From NCBI RefSeq assembly GCF_046365375.1, contig NZ_JBKEIT010000004.1:326091-390090 (forward strand): a stretch of 64,000 bases of DNA. The letters run 5' to 3'. Made by a program: the position numbers and the translations under genes. Source of the DNA: Butyricimonas muris (GTDB lineage Bacteria > Bacteroidota > Bacteroidia > Bacteroidales > Marinifilaceae). Below the pieces are notes generated by a model. It made no database searches. It saw nothing but the letters and a program-made list of their open reading frames with translations, and had not been told where the DNA came from. This document shows positions 43,072-51,052 of the stretch, piece by piece. How positions within the stretch are numbered: position 1 is the first letter of the stretch; each line of letters starts with the position of its first letter.

Positions 43072-43931
43072 GAATAGGAATCATTTTAATGTTGGTTGCC
43101 TTGCTTTGGGCTTGTGATGAAAACAAGGATCGGGAGAAGACGATCAGCGTGAGTATCTTGCCTCAACGTTATTTCGTGGAGCGTATCGCGGGGGATTACG
43201 TGAAGGTGAACGTGATGATTCCGCCGGGGGCTAATCCTGCCGTGAGTGATTTAAGTACCGAACAGTTGAAAGCGTTGCATAATAGTTCTATCTATTTTGC
43301 CGTGGGGTATCTACCTTTCGAAATTAGTAATTTATATCCTTTTCTGGAAAAACAGGAGAAGCATATACAACTCGTGAAGCAATCCGAGGGGATGGAGCTG
43401 GAAGAGGGAACGTGTGATTGCGGGCATCATCATACACACCCCGGTAATTTTGACCCTCACGTGTGGATGTCTCCAAGATACGCGGGTATGATGGCGCAAA
43501 CGATATGTAAGGTGTTATCTGAAAAGTTCCCGGAGAAGAAAACCGAGTTCGAGCAGAATTTCAAGCAGTTCAAACAGGAGATTGACAGTATCGACGCGGA
43601 AGCCCGAAGGATTATTCCCGCGAAGCAGAACAAGACTTTCTTGATTTATCATCCGGCTTTGACTTATCTGGCGAAAGATTACGGTATGGAACAGATTGCG
43701 ATCGAGGACGAGGGAAAAGAACCTAATCCGTCACATATCAAGGCGGTGGTCGATACTTGTCGGGCAAAAGGTATAAAGATTGTATTTATCCAGAACCAAT
43801 TTGACGTGATGAATGCCAAAGCTATAGCCCGGGAGATCGACGGCGAGGTTATTGCCATTGATCCGTTGAGTGCGGACTGGAAAAAGGAAATGGAATCGTT
43901 GCTTCGGATTATAGAACAAAAAATGGAATAA
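43068..43931 (+). CDS. Zinc/manganese-type ABC transporter substrate-binding lipoprotein (ZnuA-like)
   Basis: The 287-residue protein belongs to the cluster A-I metal-binding family. Its lipoprotein signal MRIGIILMLVALLWAC ends with Cys near residue 16. A histidine-rich loop (CDCGHHHTHPGNFDPHVWM) precedes the metal-binding region, a feature of zinc-type proteins. Other ligands are in FLIYHPALTYLAKDYG and the Asp near the end. It overlaps luxS by 4 bases and is followed 4 bases later by its ATPase gene. Zinc is favoured over manganese because of the His-rich loop. Confidence 0.9.
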   Translation: MRIGIILMLVALLWACDENKDREKTISVSILPQRYFVERIAGDYVKVNVMIPPGANPAVSDLSTEQLKALHNSSIYFAVGYLPFEISNLYPFLEKQEKHIQLVKQSEGMELEEGTCDCGHHHTHPGNFDPHVWMSPRYAGMMAQTICKVLSEKFPEKKTEFEQNFKQFKQEIDSIDAEARRIIPAKQNKTFLIYHPALTYLAKDYGMEQIAIEDEGKEPNPSHIKAVVDTCRAKGIKIVFIQNQFDVMNAKAIAREIDGEVIAIDPLSADWKKEMESLLRIIEQKME

Positions 43932-43935
43932 CCGG

Positions 43936-44691
43936 ATGAAAGAGATTTTGGAGTTGAAAGATATTTCGGCAGGTTACGAGCAAACGACCGTGTTGCAAGG
44001 AGTGAACTTGACCATACGGGAGAATGATTTTGTTGGAATTATCGGGCCGAACGGGGGGGGGAAAACGACTTTGTTAAAGGTTATATTAGGGTTGATAAAG
44101 CCTTTCTCTGGGAAGATCATTTATCACACGTCCAAGCAATCGTTGTTCGGGTATTTGCCTCAAAACAGTAAGTTCGACGCTCGTTTCCCGATCAGTGTAA
44201 AGGAAGTAGTGTTATCCGGATTGATGTCCGAGAAAGGGATATTTCATTCTTACACGAAAGCTGACCGGGGGAAGGTGGATGAGATACTGGAAAAGTATGG
44301 CATGCTCAGATATAAAAATCGTCCGATCGGAGAGCTTTCCGGGGGACAGATGCAGCGGGTATTTTTGTGTCGGGCTATCATATCCTCCCCGAAGATACTG
44401 ATTCTGGATGAACCGTCCACTTACGTGGATTCGAATTTCGAGATTGAGTTTTATTCTTTGTTGAAAGAGTTGAACGAGAAAATGAGTATCGTGATGGTTT
44501 CACACGATTTGGGAACTATTTGTTCCTACGTGAAGACTATTGCTTGCGTGAACGGGGGATTGCATTATCACGAATCGAACTTGATTACACCGGAACAGTT
44601 GAAGTTGTATAACTGTCCGATCGAGTTGATTTCCCACGGAACCGTACCGCATCGGGTGTTGTTGGATCACGACAAGGCAATTGAAAATTGA
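43936..44691 (+). CDS. Metal ABC transporter ATP-binding protein (ZnuC-like)
   Basis: The 251-residue ATPase has Walker A GPNGGGKTTLLK (near residue 40), the ABC signature LSGGQMQRVFLC, Walker B ILILDEPST and the switch histidine in VMVSHD. It energises import through the permease encoded at 44755. It lies 4 bases after the binding protein. The 63 bases after it contain an RTAAATC-type repeat before the permease start. Confidence 0.92.
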   Translation: MKEILELKDISAGYEQTTVLQGVNLTIRENDFVGIIGPNGGGKTTLLKVILGLIKPFSGKIIYHTSKQSLFGYLPQNSKFDARFPISVKEVVLSGLMSEKGIFHSYTKADRGKVDEILEKYGMLRYKNRPIGELSGGQMQRVFLCRAIISSPKILILDEPSTYVDSNFEIEFYSLLKELNEKMSIVMVSHDLGTICSYVKTIACVNGGLHYHESNLITPEQLKLYNCPIELISHGTVPHRVLLDHDKAIEN

Positions 44692-44718
44692 AAAAACACT
44701 GTCCTTGCGCGGTGGGAA

Positions 44719-44750
44719 TCTAAAATCATAAATCATAAATCTAAAATTAC
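44719..44750. repeat. RTAAATC-type repeat inside the ABC transporter operon
   Basis: ATCTAAAATCATAAATC and following ATAAATCTAAAATT units occupy the gap between the ATPase gene and the permease start. Confidence 0.6.
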
Positions 44751-44754
44751 CAAG

Positions 44755-45555
44755 GTGTTTGAATTATTAAGATACGGTTTTTTCCAGAACGCAATTTTGT
44801 GCACGATATTGATCGGCGTGAGTTGTGGGTTAATCGGGACATATATTGTTGCCAAACGAATGGTTTTTATTAGCGGGGGGATCACGCATGCTTCTTTCGG
44901 GGGATTGGGATTGGCTTATTTTTTAGGTTTGTCACCTCTTTTCGGGGCTGCCGTGTTTGCCTTGGCAGCGGCATTTTGTATTTTATACCTTTCGGATAAT
45001 AAGCGGTTTAAGGAAGATTCTTTGATTGGTATCTTTTGGTCGGCGGGTATGGCGATAGGAGTGTTGTTTATTTACCTGACTCCGGGATATGCGCCTAATT
45101 TATTGTCTTATCTGTTCGGGAATATTCTTACGGTCACGGGGGAACAGGTGATTCTGTCGGGAGTGTTGTGTCTGGCAATTATCTTGTTTTTCGCGAAGTT
45201 TTATCGTCCGTTGTTTTATATCGCTTTTGACAAGGAGTACAGTCGGACGCATTTTGTCGCTTTAAACGGGTTGGAGATTGGTATTACCGTGCTGATAGCC
45301 TTGTGTATCGTGCTGTGTATGAAGTTGGCGGGAATTATTTTGGTGATTTCTTACCTGACGATGCCTCAAGCAATAGCGGGTATGTTTTACAAGAACTTCA
45401 CGAAACAATTGGTTTTATCCACGATTATTAGTTGCGTGGGTTCTGTTATCGGGCTTTTCGCGTCAGCAGCATTGAAGCTCCCGTCCGGGGCAACGATTGT
45501 GCTTTGTTTTTTGCTGATATTTATTGTTTGTTATTTATTACGCCGCCGTAAATGA
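44755..45555 (+). CDS. Metal ABC transporter permease (ZnuB-like)
   Basis: The 266-residue protein has about eight membrane segments and the ABC-3 family pattern (MFELLRYGFFQNAILCTILI, GGITHASFGGLGLAYFLG, ISYLTMPQAIAGM). I use the GTG at 44755, which fits the usual family N-terminus; no in-frame ATG lies close upstream. It completes the importer with the two genes before it. A hairpin at 45689 and degenerate 9-mer units follow. Confidence 0.88.
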   Translation: MFELLRYGFFQNAILCTILIGVSCGLIGTYIVAKRMVFISGGITHASFGGLGLAYFLGLSPLFGAAVFALAAAFCILYLSDNKRFKEDSLIGIFWSAGMAIGVLFIYLTPGYAPNLLSYLFGNILTVTGEQVILSGVLCLAIILFFAKFYRPLFYIAFDKEYSRTHFVALNGLEIGITVLIALCIVLCMKLAGIILVISYLTMPQAIAGMFYKNFTKQLVLSTIISCVGSVIGLFASAALKLPSGATIVLCFLLIFIVCYLLRRRK

Positions 45556-45574
45556 AAAGTCGAGCATTCGGCTC

Positions 45575-45688
45575 CTAAGGTCTATAACGTCTATAATCCA
45601 ATAAATTAATGATATTCAATATAATGATACGCATACCACCCGCACGTTTGACCTTACGACCTTATGGACTTTTAGACTTTATGGACGA
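45575..45688. repeat. Degenerate 9-mer units between convergent genes
   Basis: AAGGTCTATAACGTCTATAAT (45579 region) and the complementary GACCTTATGGAC / TAGACTTTATGGAC units (near 45650-45686) look like decayed members of the GTTYATAAR family in inverted order. Confidence 0.5.
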
Positions 45689-45712
45689 GAGTGCGTGTTT
45701 TGACACGCACTC
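45689..45712. terminator. Terminator hairpin between the ABC permease and the convergent Fe-S gene
   Basis: GAGTGCGTGT and ACACGCACTC form a perfect 10-bp stem with a 4-base loop, followed by CTGTTCTT on the plus strand. It may work in both directions. Confidence 0.65.
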
Positions 45713-45742
45713 CTGTTCTTATCTGTGGTGGAATTTTTTCTT

Positions 45743-45961
45743 TTATTCTTTGTTTATCCTGTAACTCAACGCTCCGGAGGGACATTTATTGATTTGTGCT
45801 ATTAATTCGTCTGTCGTTGCATTCTCGATCTTTATCCAAGGACGTTCTTGCGGGTTATATACCTTAGGTAACATTTTTACGCAAATCCCTGCGTGTTGGC
45901 AGATTGAGGGTTGCCAGATAATGGTTAGTTCTCCGTTCGTGTATTCATACTTCTTTTCCAT
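45743..45961 (-). CDS. Small (4Fe-4S) mono-cluster protein, YjdI-like
   Basis: The 72-residue protein resembles the divergent ferredoxin family of E. coli YjdI. The cysteines are in PSICQHAGICVKMLP and INKCPSGALSYRI. Three or four Cys suggest a single Fe-S cluster. It lies 12 bases downstream of a YjdJ-like acetyltransferase gene, the same neighbourhood as in E. coli, which supports both calls. The function is not established. Confidence 0.8.
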   Translation of the reverse strand: MEKKYEYTNGELTIIWQPSICQHAGICVKMLPKVYNPQERPWIKIENATTDELIAQINKCPSGALSYRINKE

Positions 45962-45973
45962 GATGTTCTGTTT

Positions 45974-46276
45974 TTATTTGATGTTTATACCTCGCATAAC
46001 AATGCGCCGCCATTCGGGATGCCTCTTTATATAGGCGGCCACGAAAGGACAAAGCGGTACTAGACGCAGTCCTTGACGCTCGATATCCTTTAGCGTTTTT
46101 TCGACGAGTTGTGAACCTATTCCACGACCTTCCAGTTCCGGCGGAACTTCCGTGTGTGTAAGGTAGATTTCCCCGTTGATTGATTTTATATACTCGATTT
46201 TGGGTGTATAATTACCGATGCGGAACTCGTACTGTTGACGATGTACATCATCTTTTAATTCATAATCCTCTGTCAT
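45974..46276 (-). CDS. Small GNAT-like acetyltransferase, YjdJ-like
   Basis: The 100-residue protein has the minimal GNAT fold of the GNAT_acetyltr_2 group: YIKSINGEIYLTHTEVPPE, then the acetyl-CoA motif LEGRGIGSQLVEKTL and RLVPLCPFVAAYIKRHPEW. The acceptor is unknown. It is the first gene of a two-gene unit with the small Fe-S protein. I see no exact -7 on this strand. Confidence 0.85.
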   Translation of the reverse strand: MTEDYELKDDVHRQQYEFRIGNYTPKIEYIKSINGEIYLTHTEVPPELEGRGIGSQLVEKTLKDIERQGLRLVPLCPFVAAYIKRHPEWRRIVMRGINIK

Positions 46277-46377
46277 AACCTTAAATTTTAATGTCTATTG
46301 TAAATTAAACGTTCAGAATATGAATTTTGTTTTGATTTTGTCCTGTTATTATTTTTAAAGAAATGGGATATATATAT

Positions 46378-46409
46378 AAAAAATCCCCTCCGTGTGACGG
46401 GAGGGGATT
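46378..46409 (-). terminator. Terminator of the indolepyruvate oxidoreductase operon
   Basis: AATCCCCTCC (46382-46391) pairs with GGAGGGGATT (46400-46409) around an 8-base loop. On the minus strand the stem is followed by TTTTTTATATAT, and it lies 31 bases after the iorB stop. Confidence 0.85.
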
Positions 46410-46439
46410 GGTTAGGGCTATGCCCTGTTATTGATTCGA

Positions 46440-47027
46440 TTATTTAATGTAGTTTTGAGCGAATGCACGTCCGGCACGTAATGCTTTGAGGTTCATTTCG
46501 ACAACATCGCTTCCTTTGCGTTCGAAAATGGCAGTAATACCTTTTTCGAGGTATTCGAAAGGAATTTCGATGAAGGGAGAAGCAGCTCCCAACATCACGA
46601 AGTTGCTGGCACGTACGTTTCCGGCAGCTTCTTTGGCGATGCTATCGGCGTCGATAATTACTTGATGAGGCAGAGCCTTTAAGGTTGCCATCAAAGTAGC
46701 TTCTTCCGGGTAGTTCGGGATGTTGATGAACGGGGTTGCGTTGGTTACCACGTATCCGCCTTGTTTCAAGAAAGGAAGATAGCGTAATGCTTCCATGGGT
46801 TCTACCGAGAGAATGATGTCTGCCGTTCCCTTTGCGATCAAGTCAGAGAATATCGGTTTGTCAGAGATTCTCATGAATGACTGTACGTCACCTCCGCGTT
46901 GGCTCATGCCGTGAGTTTCCGCTTGTTTCATGTACAGGTTATTGTTGAGGGCGGCAGAACCCAGTGCTGCTGCAATGGAAAGGATACCTTGTCCGCCTAC
47001 GCCCGCTAATATAATGTCTGTCTTCAT
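46440..47027 (-). CDS. iorB: Indolepyruvate ferredoxin oxidoreductase beta subunit
   Basis: This gamma-type pyruvate oxidoreductase domain has 195 residues. GVGGQGILSIAAALGSAAL and KQAETHGMSQRGGDVQSF are the family signatures. With IorA it oxidatively decarboxylates aryl pyruvates from aromatic amino acids to aryl-acetyl-CoA, or runs in reverse. It lies downstream of iorA across a 51-base AT repeat and ends at a strong terminator. Confidence 0.93.
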   Translation of the reverse strand: MKTDIILAGVGGQGILSIAAALGSAALNNNLYMKQAETHGMSQRGGDVQSFMRISDKPIFSDLIAKGTADIILSVEPMEALRYLPFLKQGGYVVTNATPFINIPNYPEEATLMATLKALPHQVIIDADSIAKEAAGNVRASNFVMLGAASPFIEIPFEYLEKGITAIFERKGSDVVEMNLKALRAGRAFAQNYIK

Positions 47028-47028
47028 A

Positions 47029-47066
47029 ATTTTAAATTTTAAATTTTAGATTTTAAATTGAATCGA
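47029..47066. repeat. TTTTAGATT-type AT repeat in the iorA-iorB gap
   Basis: ATTTTAAATTTTAAATTTTAG followed by ATTTTAAATTG forms an AT-only periodic run immediately before the iorB start on the minus strand. Confidence 0.6.
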
Positions 47067-47078
47067 TTATGAGTCAAT

Positions 47079-48671
47079 TTATTTTTTCTTTTTCTTGGCG
47101 TCTCTGGCGGCTTTCTGGATACATACTCTTCGCGGGATGATTACAGATACCCCCTTGTACTCGATCTCGTCACGGATGATCTTGCACAATTCGTCATGAT
47201 TCTTCGGTACGGGAAGTAATACGCGGATGTGTTCCGGGTCAACACCGATACCTTTACAGATAGCTTCCAGATGTCCTAGTGCGGATGATTCTTGTCCTCC
47301 GGTCATAGAGATAGATTCGTTATCTGAAATGATAATCGTGATATTCGCTTTCTCGTTGACAGCATCCAACAAGCCGGTCATTCCGGAGTGAGTGAATGTA
47401 GAATCCCCGATAACCGATACAGCGGGGAATAATCCGGCGTCAGCCGCACCCTTTGCCATGGTGATAGAAGCACCCATGTCAACGCAAGAGTTGATAGCTT
47501 GGAAAGGAGGAAGTGCTCCTAAGGTATAACAGCCGATATCGGAGAATACGCGAGCGTTCGGGTACTCCGCCACTACGGCGTTCAACGCGGTGTACACGTC
47601 TCTGTGGCTACATCCCACGCAAAGAGCGGGCGGACGGGGCACTACGATTTCAGGTACGGGAGCACCTTCAACGGATGGAAGTCCGAATGCTTTTGCCACG
47701 TGGTCGGGATTTAATTCCCCGTCTCTCGGGAGAATACCATCCAAACGTCCGTGAACGTTTTCTTTTTCAAGGTAACCTTTCAAGGCTTCCTCGATAATGG
47801 GATAGCCTTCTTCGAGAACGAGTAATTTCTCCGTGCTTTCGGCTAATTTGGTAATCATTTTTCTCGGGAGCGGGTATTGGCTTACTTTCACTACCGGGTA
47901 AGGGCAATTACCGCCGAATACTTCCATCAGGTAGTTGTAACCGATTCCGCAGGCGATGATACCCATGGATTTGTCTGCTCCGTCGATGTATTTGTTATAT
48001 GGTGAATTGTCAGACTCTTCCTCGAAAGCGATTTGTTTGTCCAACAATAATCTATATCTTTTCTTGGCAATAGCGGGAAGGAGCACGAATTGGCGTTTGT
48101 CTTCCGGCAGGCGCATTTCATTTTCGGCCTTTGCCTCACGTGGTTCAACACCGGCACGGGAGTGAGCCAGACGGGTCGTGATTCTCAATAATACAGGGGT
48201 TCCCAATTTCTCCGACAAGTCGAAGCCATAGCGAGTCATATCGTATGCTTCTTGTTGGTTGGAGGGCTCCAGTATCGGAATTAAAGCAAATTTGCCGTAC
48301 ACGCGGGAATCCTGCTCGTTTTGAGAAGAGTGCATGGACGGGTCATCGGCAGCGATGATTACCATACCCCCGTTAGCCCCGGTGATAGCGGCATTCATGA
48401 AACAGTCGGCAGCCACGTTCATACCCACGTGTTTCATGCATACTAAGGCTCTTTTGCCTGCATAAGACATACCCAGTGCGGTTTCCATAGCCGTTTTTTC
48501 ATTGGCTGACCACATCCGGTGAACGTTGCGGGCGATTGCCTGTTTCGATTCTTGAATGTACTCCGTGATCTCAGTTGAAGGGGTTCCCGGGTAGGCAAAT
48601 ACGCCGGATATACCTCCGTCTATGGCACCTTGTGCAATAGCTTCAACACCTAGTAATAGTTGTTTTTGCAT
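47079..48671 (-). CDS. iorA: Indolepyruvate ferredoxin oxidoreductase alpha subunit, without ferredoxin domain
   Basis: The N-terminal half is the pyrimidine-binding and transketolase-like part (GVFAYPGTPSTEITEYIQ, HVGMNVAADCFMNAA). The C-terminal half holds the TPP site (VIGDSTFTHSGMTGLLDA, ISDNESISMTGGQ) and CVGCSHRDVY. IorA proteins of about 600 residues end in a 2[4Fe-4S] ferredoxin domain. This one stops at 530 residues with IPRRVCIQKAARDAKKKKK, and no CxxCxxC series is present. The gene is complete with a normal stop, so electrons must leave by another route. I believe other Bacteroidota have the same short form. Confidence 0.92.
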   Translation of the reverse strand: MQKQLLLGVEAIAQGAIDGGISGVFAYPGTPSTEITEYIQESKQAIARNVHRMWSANEKTAMETALGMSYAGKRALVCMKHVGMNVAADCFMNAAITGANGGMVIIAADDPSMHSSQNEQDSRVYGKFALIPILEPSNQQEAYDMTRYGFDLSEKLGTPVLLRITTRLAHSRAGVEPREAKAENEMRLPEDKRQFVLLPAIAKKRYRLLLDKQIAFEEESDNSPYNKYIDGADKSMGIIACGIGYNYLMEVFGGNCPYPVVKVSQYPLPRKMITKLAESTEKLLVLEEGYPIIEEALKGYLEKENVHGRLDGILPRDGELNPDHVAKAFGLPSVEGAPVPEIVVPRPPALCVGCSHRDVYTALNAVVAEYPNARVFSDIGCYTLGALPPFQAINSCVDMGASITMAKGAADAGLFPAVSVIGDSTFTHSGMTGLLDAVNEKANITIIISDNESISMTGGQESSALGHLEAICKGIGVDPEHIRVLLPVPKNHDELCKIIRDEIEYKGVSVIIPRRVCIQKAARDAKKKKK

Positions 48672-49064
48672 AGTTGAAAGATTATTGATTTTAAGTTATT
48701 TATCTTTTTAGCTGGATGCAACTGTACGTTGCTGAAAGAAATTATCGGGAATAATCATTCCCGGGCGAGTTTTTATAGTCCCCCGAACAATTTTAACACT
48801 CCCACGATATAGGCCAAAACGAAATAATATTCTGATGGATCGTACATCACACTAATTTTTAAAACGTTTTCGTCTTTAATTTGCGACGAAGTTAGCATTA
48901 ATATTTAATAAGAACAAATTTTTTAAACAGAAGTCTGTGATAAATTATTTTTCTATTTTTGCACGATGGAATACTAGTTTTCTTATGTTTGTTTTATGTT
49001 TTTTTGTATATTAGTGCCCTTGAATTGCTTTTAATAGAGGGTAGTTATCAATTGACGATAAATT
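48672..49064. other. 393-base divergent gap between iorA and the phosphatase gene
   Basis: No gene is visible. AT-rich sequence with a plus-strand -7 at 48954. I see no exact minus-strand -7 for iorA and no strong hairpin. Confidence 0.5.
48954..48961 (+). promoter_or_regulatory. -7 element before the SpoIIE phosphatase gene
   Basis: TATTTTTG matches TAnnTTTG, 104 bases before the ATG at 49065. The -33 is weak. Confidence 0.4.
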
Positions 49065-50996
49065 ATGTTTGCACGATATAATAAATCTTTCTCCGCGAAA
49101 TTAAGTTTCTATGTAATTTCTTTTATTACAGTGTTATCCGTTATACTTTTCGGGATATTTTATCATTACTCCACGAAAACGTTATCGAAGGAGGCGGAAG
49201 ATAAAATTGAAACAATGGCGGAGATCGCTAATTTGAAAGTGAGTGCTTTGTTGAGTAAGGTGGAAAAGATTCCGGACAACTTGGGTTGGATGATTATGGC
49301 ATACGTGGAGAATCCGGATTCCCTGTTTTCGATAACCCGCCGGATCGTGAAGGAGAATGAAGAGATATTCGGGTGTGCTATCGCTTTCGAGCCTTATTAT
49401 TTTCCGTCGAAAGGTCATTATTTCGCTCCCTATTCTTTCATGAGTGGGGATACGGTGAAGACTATGCAGGTCGGGAGTGAGGATTATAATTATTTCGAGA
49501 AGGGATGGTATAAAGGAGCCCGGGAAACCAGATACTGGAGTAAGCCTTACCGGGATGCCGGGGACCCGGACGTGATAACTACTTCATACGCCGTGCCGAT
49601 CCATGGGAAAGACGGGGAACTGATTGCTGTATTGTCGGTCGATTTGACGAATAAATGGTTGAGGGATTTGGCTAATTCGATGAAACCTTACGAGGGGAGT
49701 TACACGGTGATTATCGACAAGCAAGGACGATATATCATGCGTAAAGAAGGGGAAACGACGATCGGGAAGAATATGTTCCAGACGGCGGAAGAGGCTTCGG
49801 ATCCCAATGTTGCCAGACTTGTTCGTGAAATGGCAGCGGGCAAAAGCGGAAGTCTGGTTGTGAAGGATGAAAAGACGTTGTCATACGTTTATTATACCGG
49901 AGTCTTTGCCACGGACTGGTATATGGCGGTCGTGTGCCCTTATGCTCAGGTATTCGGGAAGTTGAATCAGTTTAACATGTATATGTTAATCGGTTTCCTG
50001 CTGTTGTTGGTGTTTGTTTATATCATGTGCTTTGTAGCCGTGCGACGGATCACGAAACCGTTGACCCGTTTCTCCATGTCGGCAAGAAATATTGCCGGGG
50101 GAGATTTTAACACGCCTCTGCCGATTATTCGTTCTAAAGACGAGTTGGGTGAGTTGTACGAATCTTTCCAGTTTATGCAACACCAATTGACGGAATACGT
50201 GGAACAATTGCGGAATACCACGACTGCCAACGAGAAGATTCAAAGTGAATTGCGTATCGCCCATGACATACAGTTGGGAATGGTGCCGAAGCAATTTATT
50301 CCTCCTTCAGGCAGAGAAACAATAGATATACACGCGGTATTGCGTCCGGCGAAACAAGTAGGTGGTGATTTGTACGATTATTTCATGCTTAACGAGGACG
50401 AGTTCGGGTTTGCCATCGGCGACGTTTCCGGGAAAGGTGTTCCGGCGGCCTTGTTTATGTCGACCACGATTAGTCAGATGCGTTCCGTGGCGATGTTAGA
50501 TACTTCATTGAATTACATCGTAAATGTTATCAATCGCAGCCTTATTCGGAATGGTAACACGAGTATGTTTGTTACTTTTTTTGCCGGAGTACTGAATCTG
50601 AATACCCGGCGATTGAGATTTTGTAATGCGGGACATCCTTACCCGATAATTATTAAGCCGGATGGAACGGTGGAAATGTTTAAGACTGCCGATAATTTGC
50701 CTTTGGGCGTGTCTTCCGATTATGAATACGAGGAACAGGAGTGTTATTTTGCTTCGGGTTCTCAATTGCTTCTTTACTCGGATGGGGTAACGGAAGCCCA
50801 GAACGAGGATGCTAAATTCTATAAAATAGATCGGTTGTTTCAATTTGTTGAAGAAAATAAGAATCTGTCTTCAAAAGAGTTGGTTGAGAAGATTATAGCT
50901 CATGTTGATGCTTACGCCGGAAAAGTGGAACAGTCGGATGATTTAACTGTCATGAGTTTGCGGTACGAGAAACAGAAAGGGGTAAGATGGTTGTAA
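49065..50996 (+). CDS. Cache-HAMP-SpoIIE membrane protein serine phosphatase
   Basis: The 643-residue protein has two membrane segments (about 14-34 and 305-325) around a periplasmic dCache-like sensor (ARETRYWSKPYRDAGDPDVI, IAVLSVDLTNKWL). A HAMP linker follows (RRITKPLTRFSMSARNIAGGDF), then a coiled stretch. The C-terminal PP2C/SpoIIE domain has PAKQVGGDLYDYFMLNED, FAIGDVSGKGVPAALFMS and YSDGVTEAQNED, with metal-binding aspartates. It should dephosphorylate a partner protein, usually an anti-sigma-factor antagonist, in response to a small ligand outside. No such partner lies nearby. It is a single-gene unit, converging on locus 2. Confidence 0.92.
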   Translation: MFARYNKSFSAKLSFYVISFITVLSVILFGIFYHYSTKTLSKEAEDKIETMAEIANLKVSALLSKVEKIPDNLGWMIMAYVENPDSLFSITRRIVKENEEIFGCAIAFEPYYFPSKGHYFAPYSFMSGDTVKTMQVGSEDYNYFEKGWYKGARETRYWSKPYRDAGDPDVITTSYAVPIHGKDGELIAVLSVDLTNKWLRDLANSMKPYEGSYTVIIDKQGRYIMRKEGETTIGKNMFQTAEEASDPNVARLVREMAAGKSGSLVVKDEKTLSYVYYTGVFATDWYMAVVCPYAQVFGKLNQFNMYMLIGFLLLLVFVYIMCFVAVRRITKPLTRFSMSARNIAGGDFNTPLPIIRSKDELGELYESFQFMQHQLTEYVEQLRNTTTANEKIQSELRIAHDIQLGMVPKQFIPPSGRETIDIHAVLRPAKQVGGDLYDYFMLNEDEFGFAIGDVSGKGVPAALFMSTTISQMRSVAMLDTSLNYIVNVINRSLIRNGNTSMFVTFFAGVLNLNTRRLRFCNAGHPYPIIIKPDGTVEMFKTADNLPLGVSSDYEYEEQECYFASGSQLLLYSDGVTEAQNEDAKFYKIDRLFQFVEENKNLSSKELVEKIIAHVDAYAGKVEQSDDLTVMSLRYEKQKGVRWL

Positions 50997-51002
50997 ATTT
51001 GG

Positions 51003-51030
51003 AAGGGGATTATTTTTCAACAATCCCCTT
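51003..51030. terminator. Hairpin between the phosphatase gene and the M16 peptidase gene
   Basis: AAGGGGATT (51003-51011) pairs perfectly with AATCCCCTT (51022-51030). It lies between convergent stops at 50996 and 51053 and may serve both strands; T tracts are weak. Confidence 0.6.
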
Positions 51031-51052
51031 TGGTACACACGCACACTACTTA

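Noticed and set aside
47513..48165. Plus-strand open frames opposite iorA
   Set aside because: Arginine- and serine-rich antisense shadows of a well-conserved enzyme.
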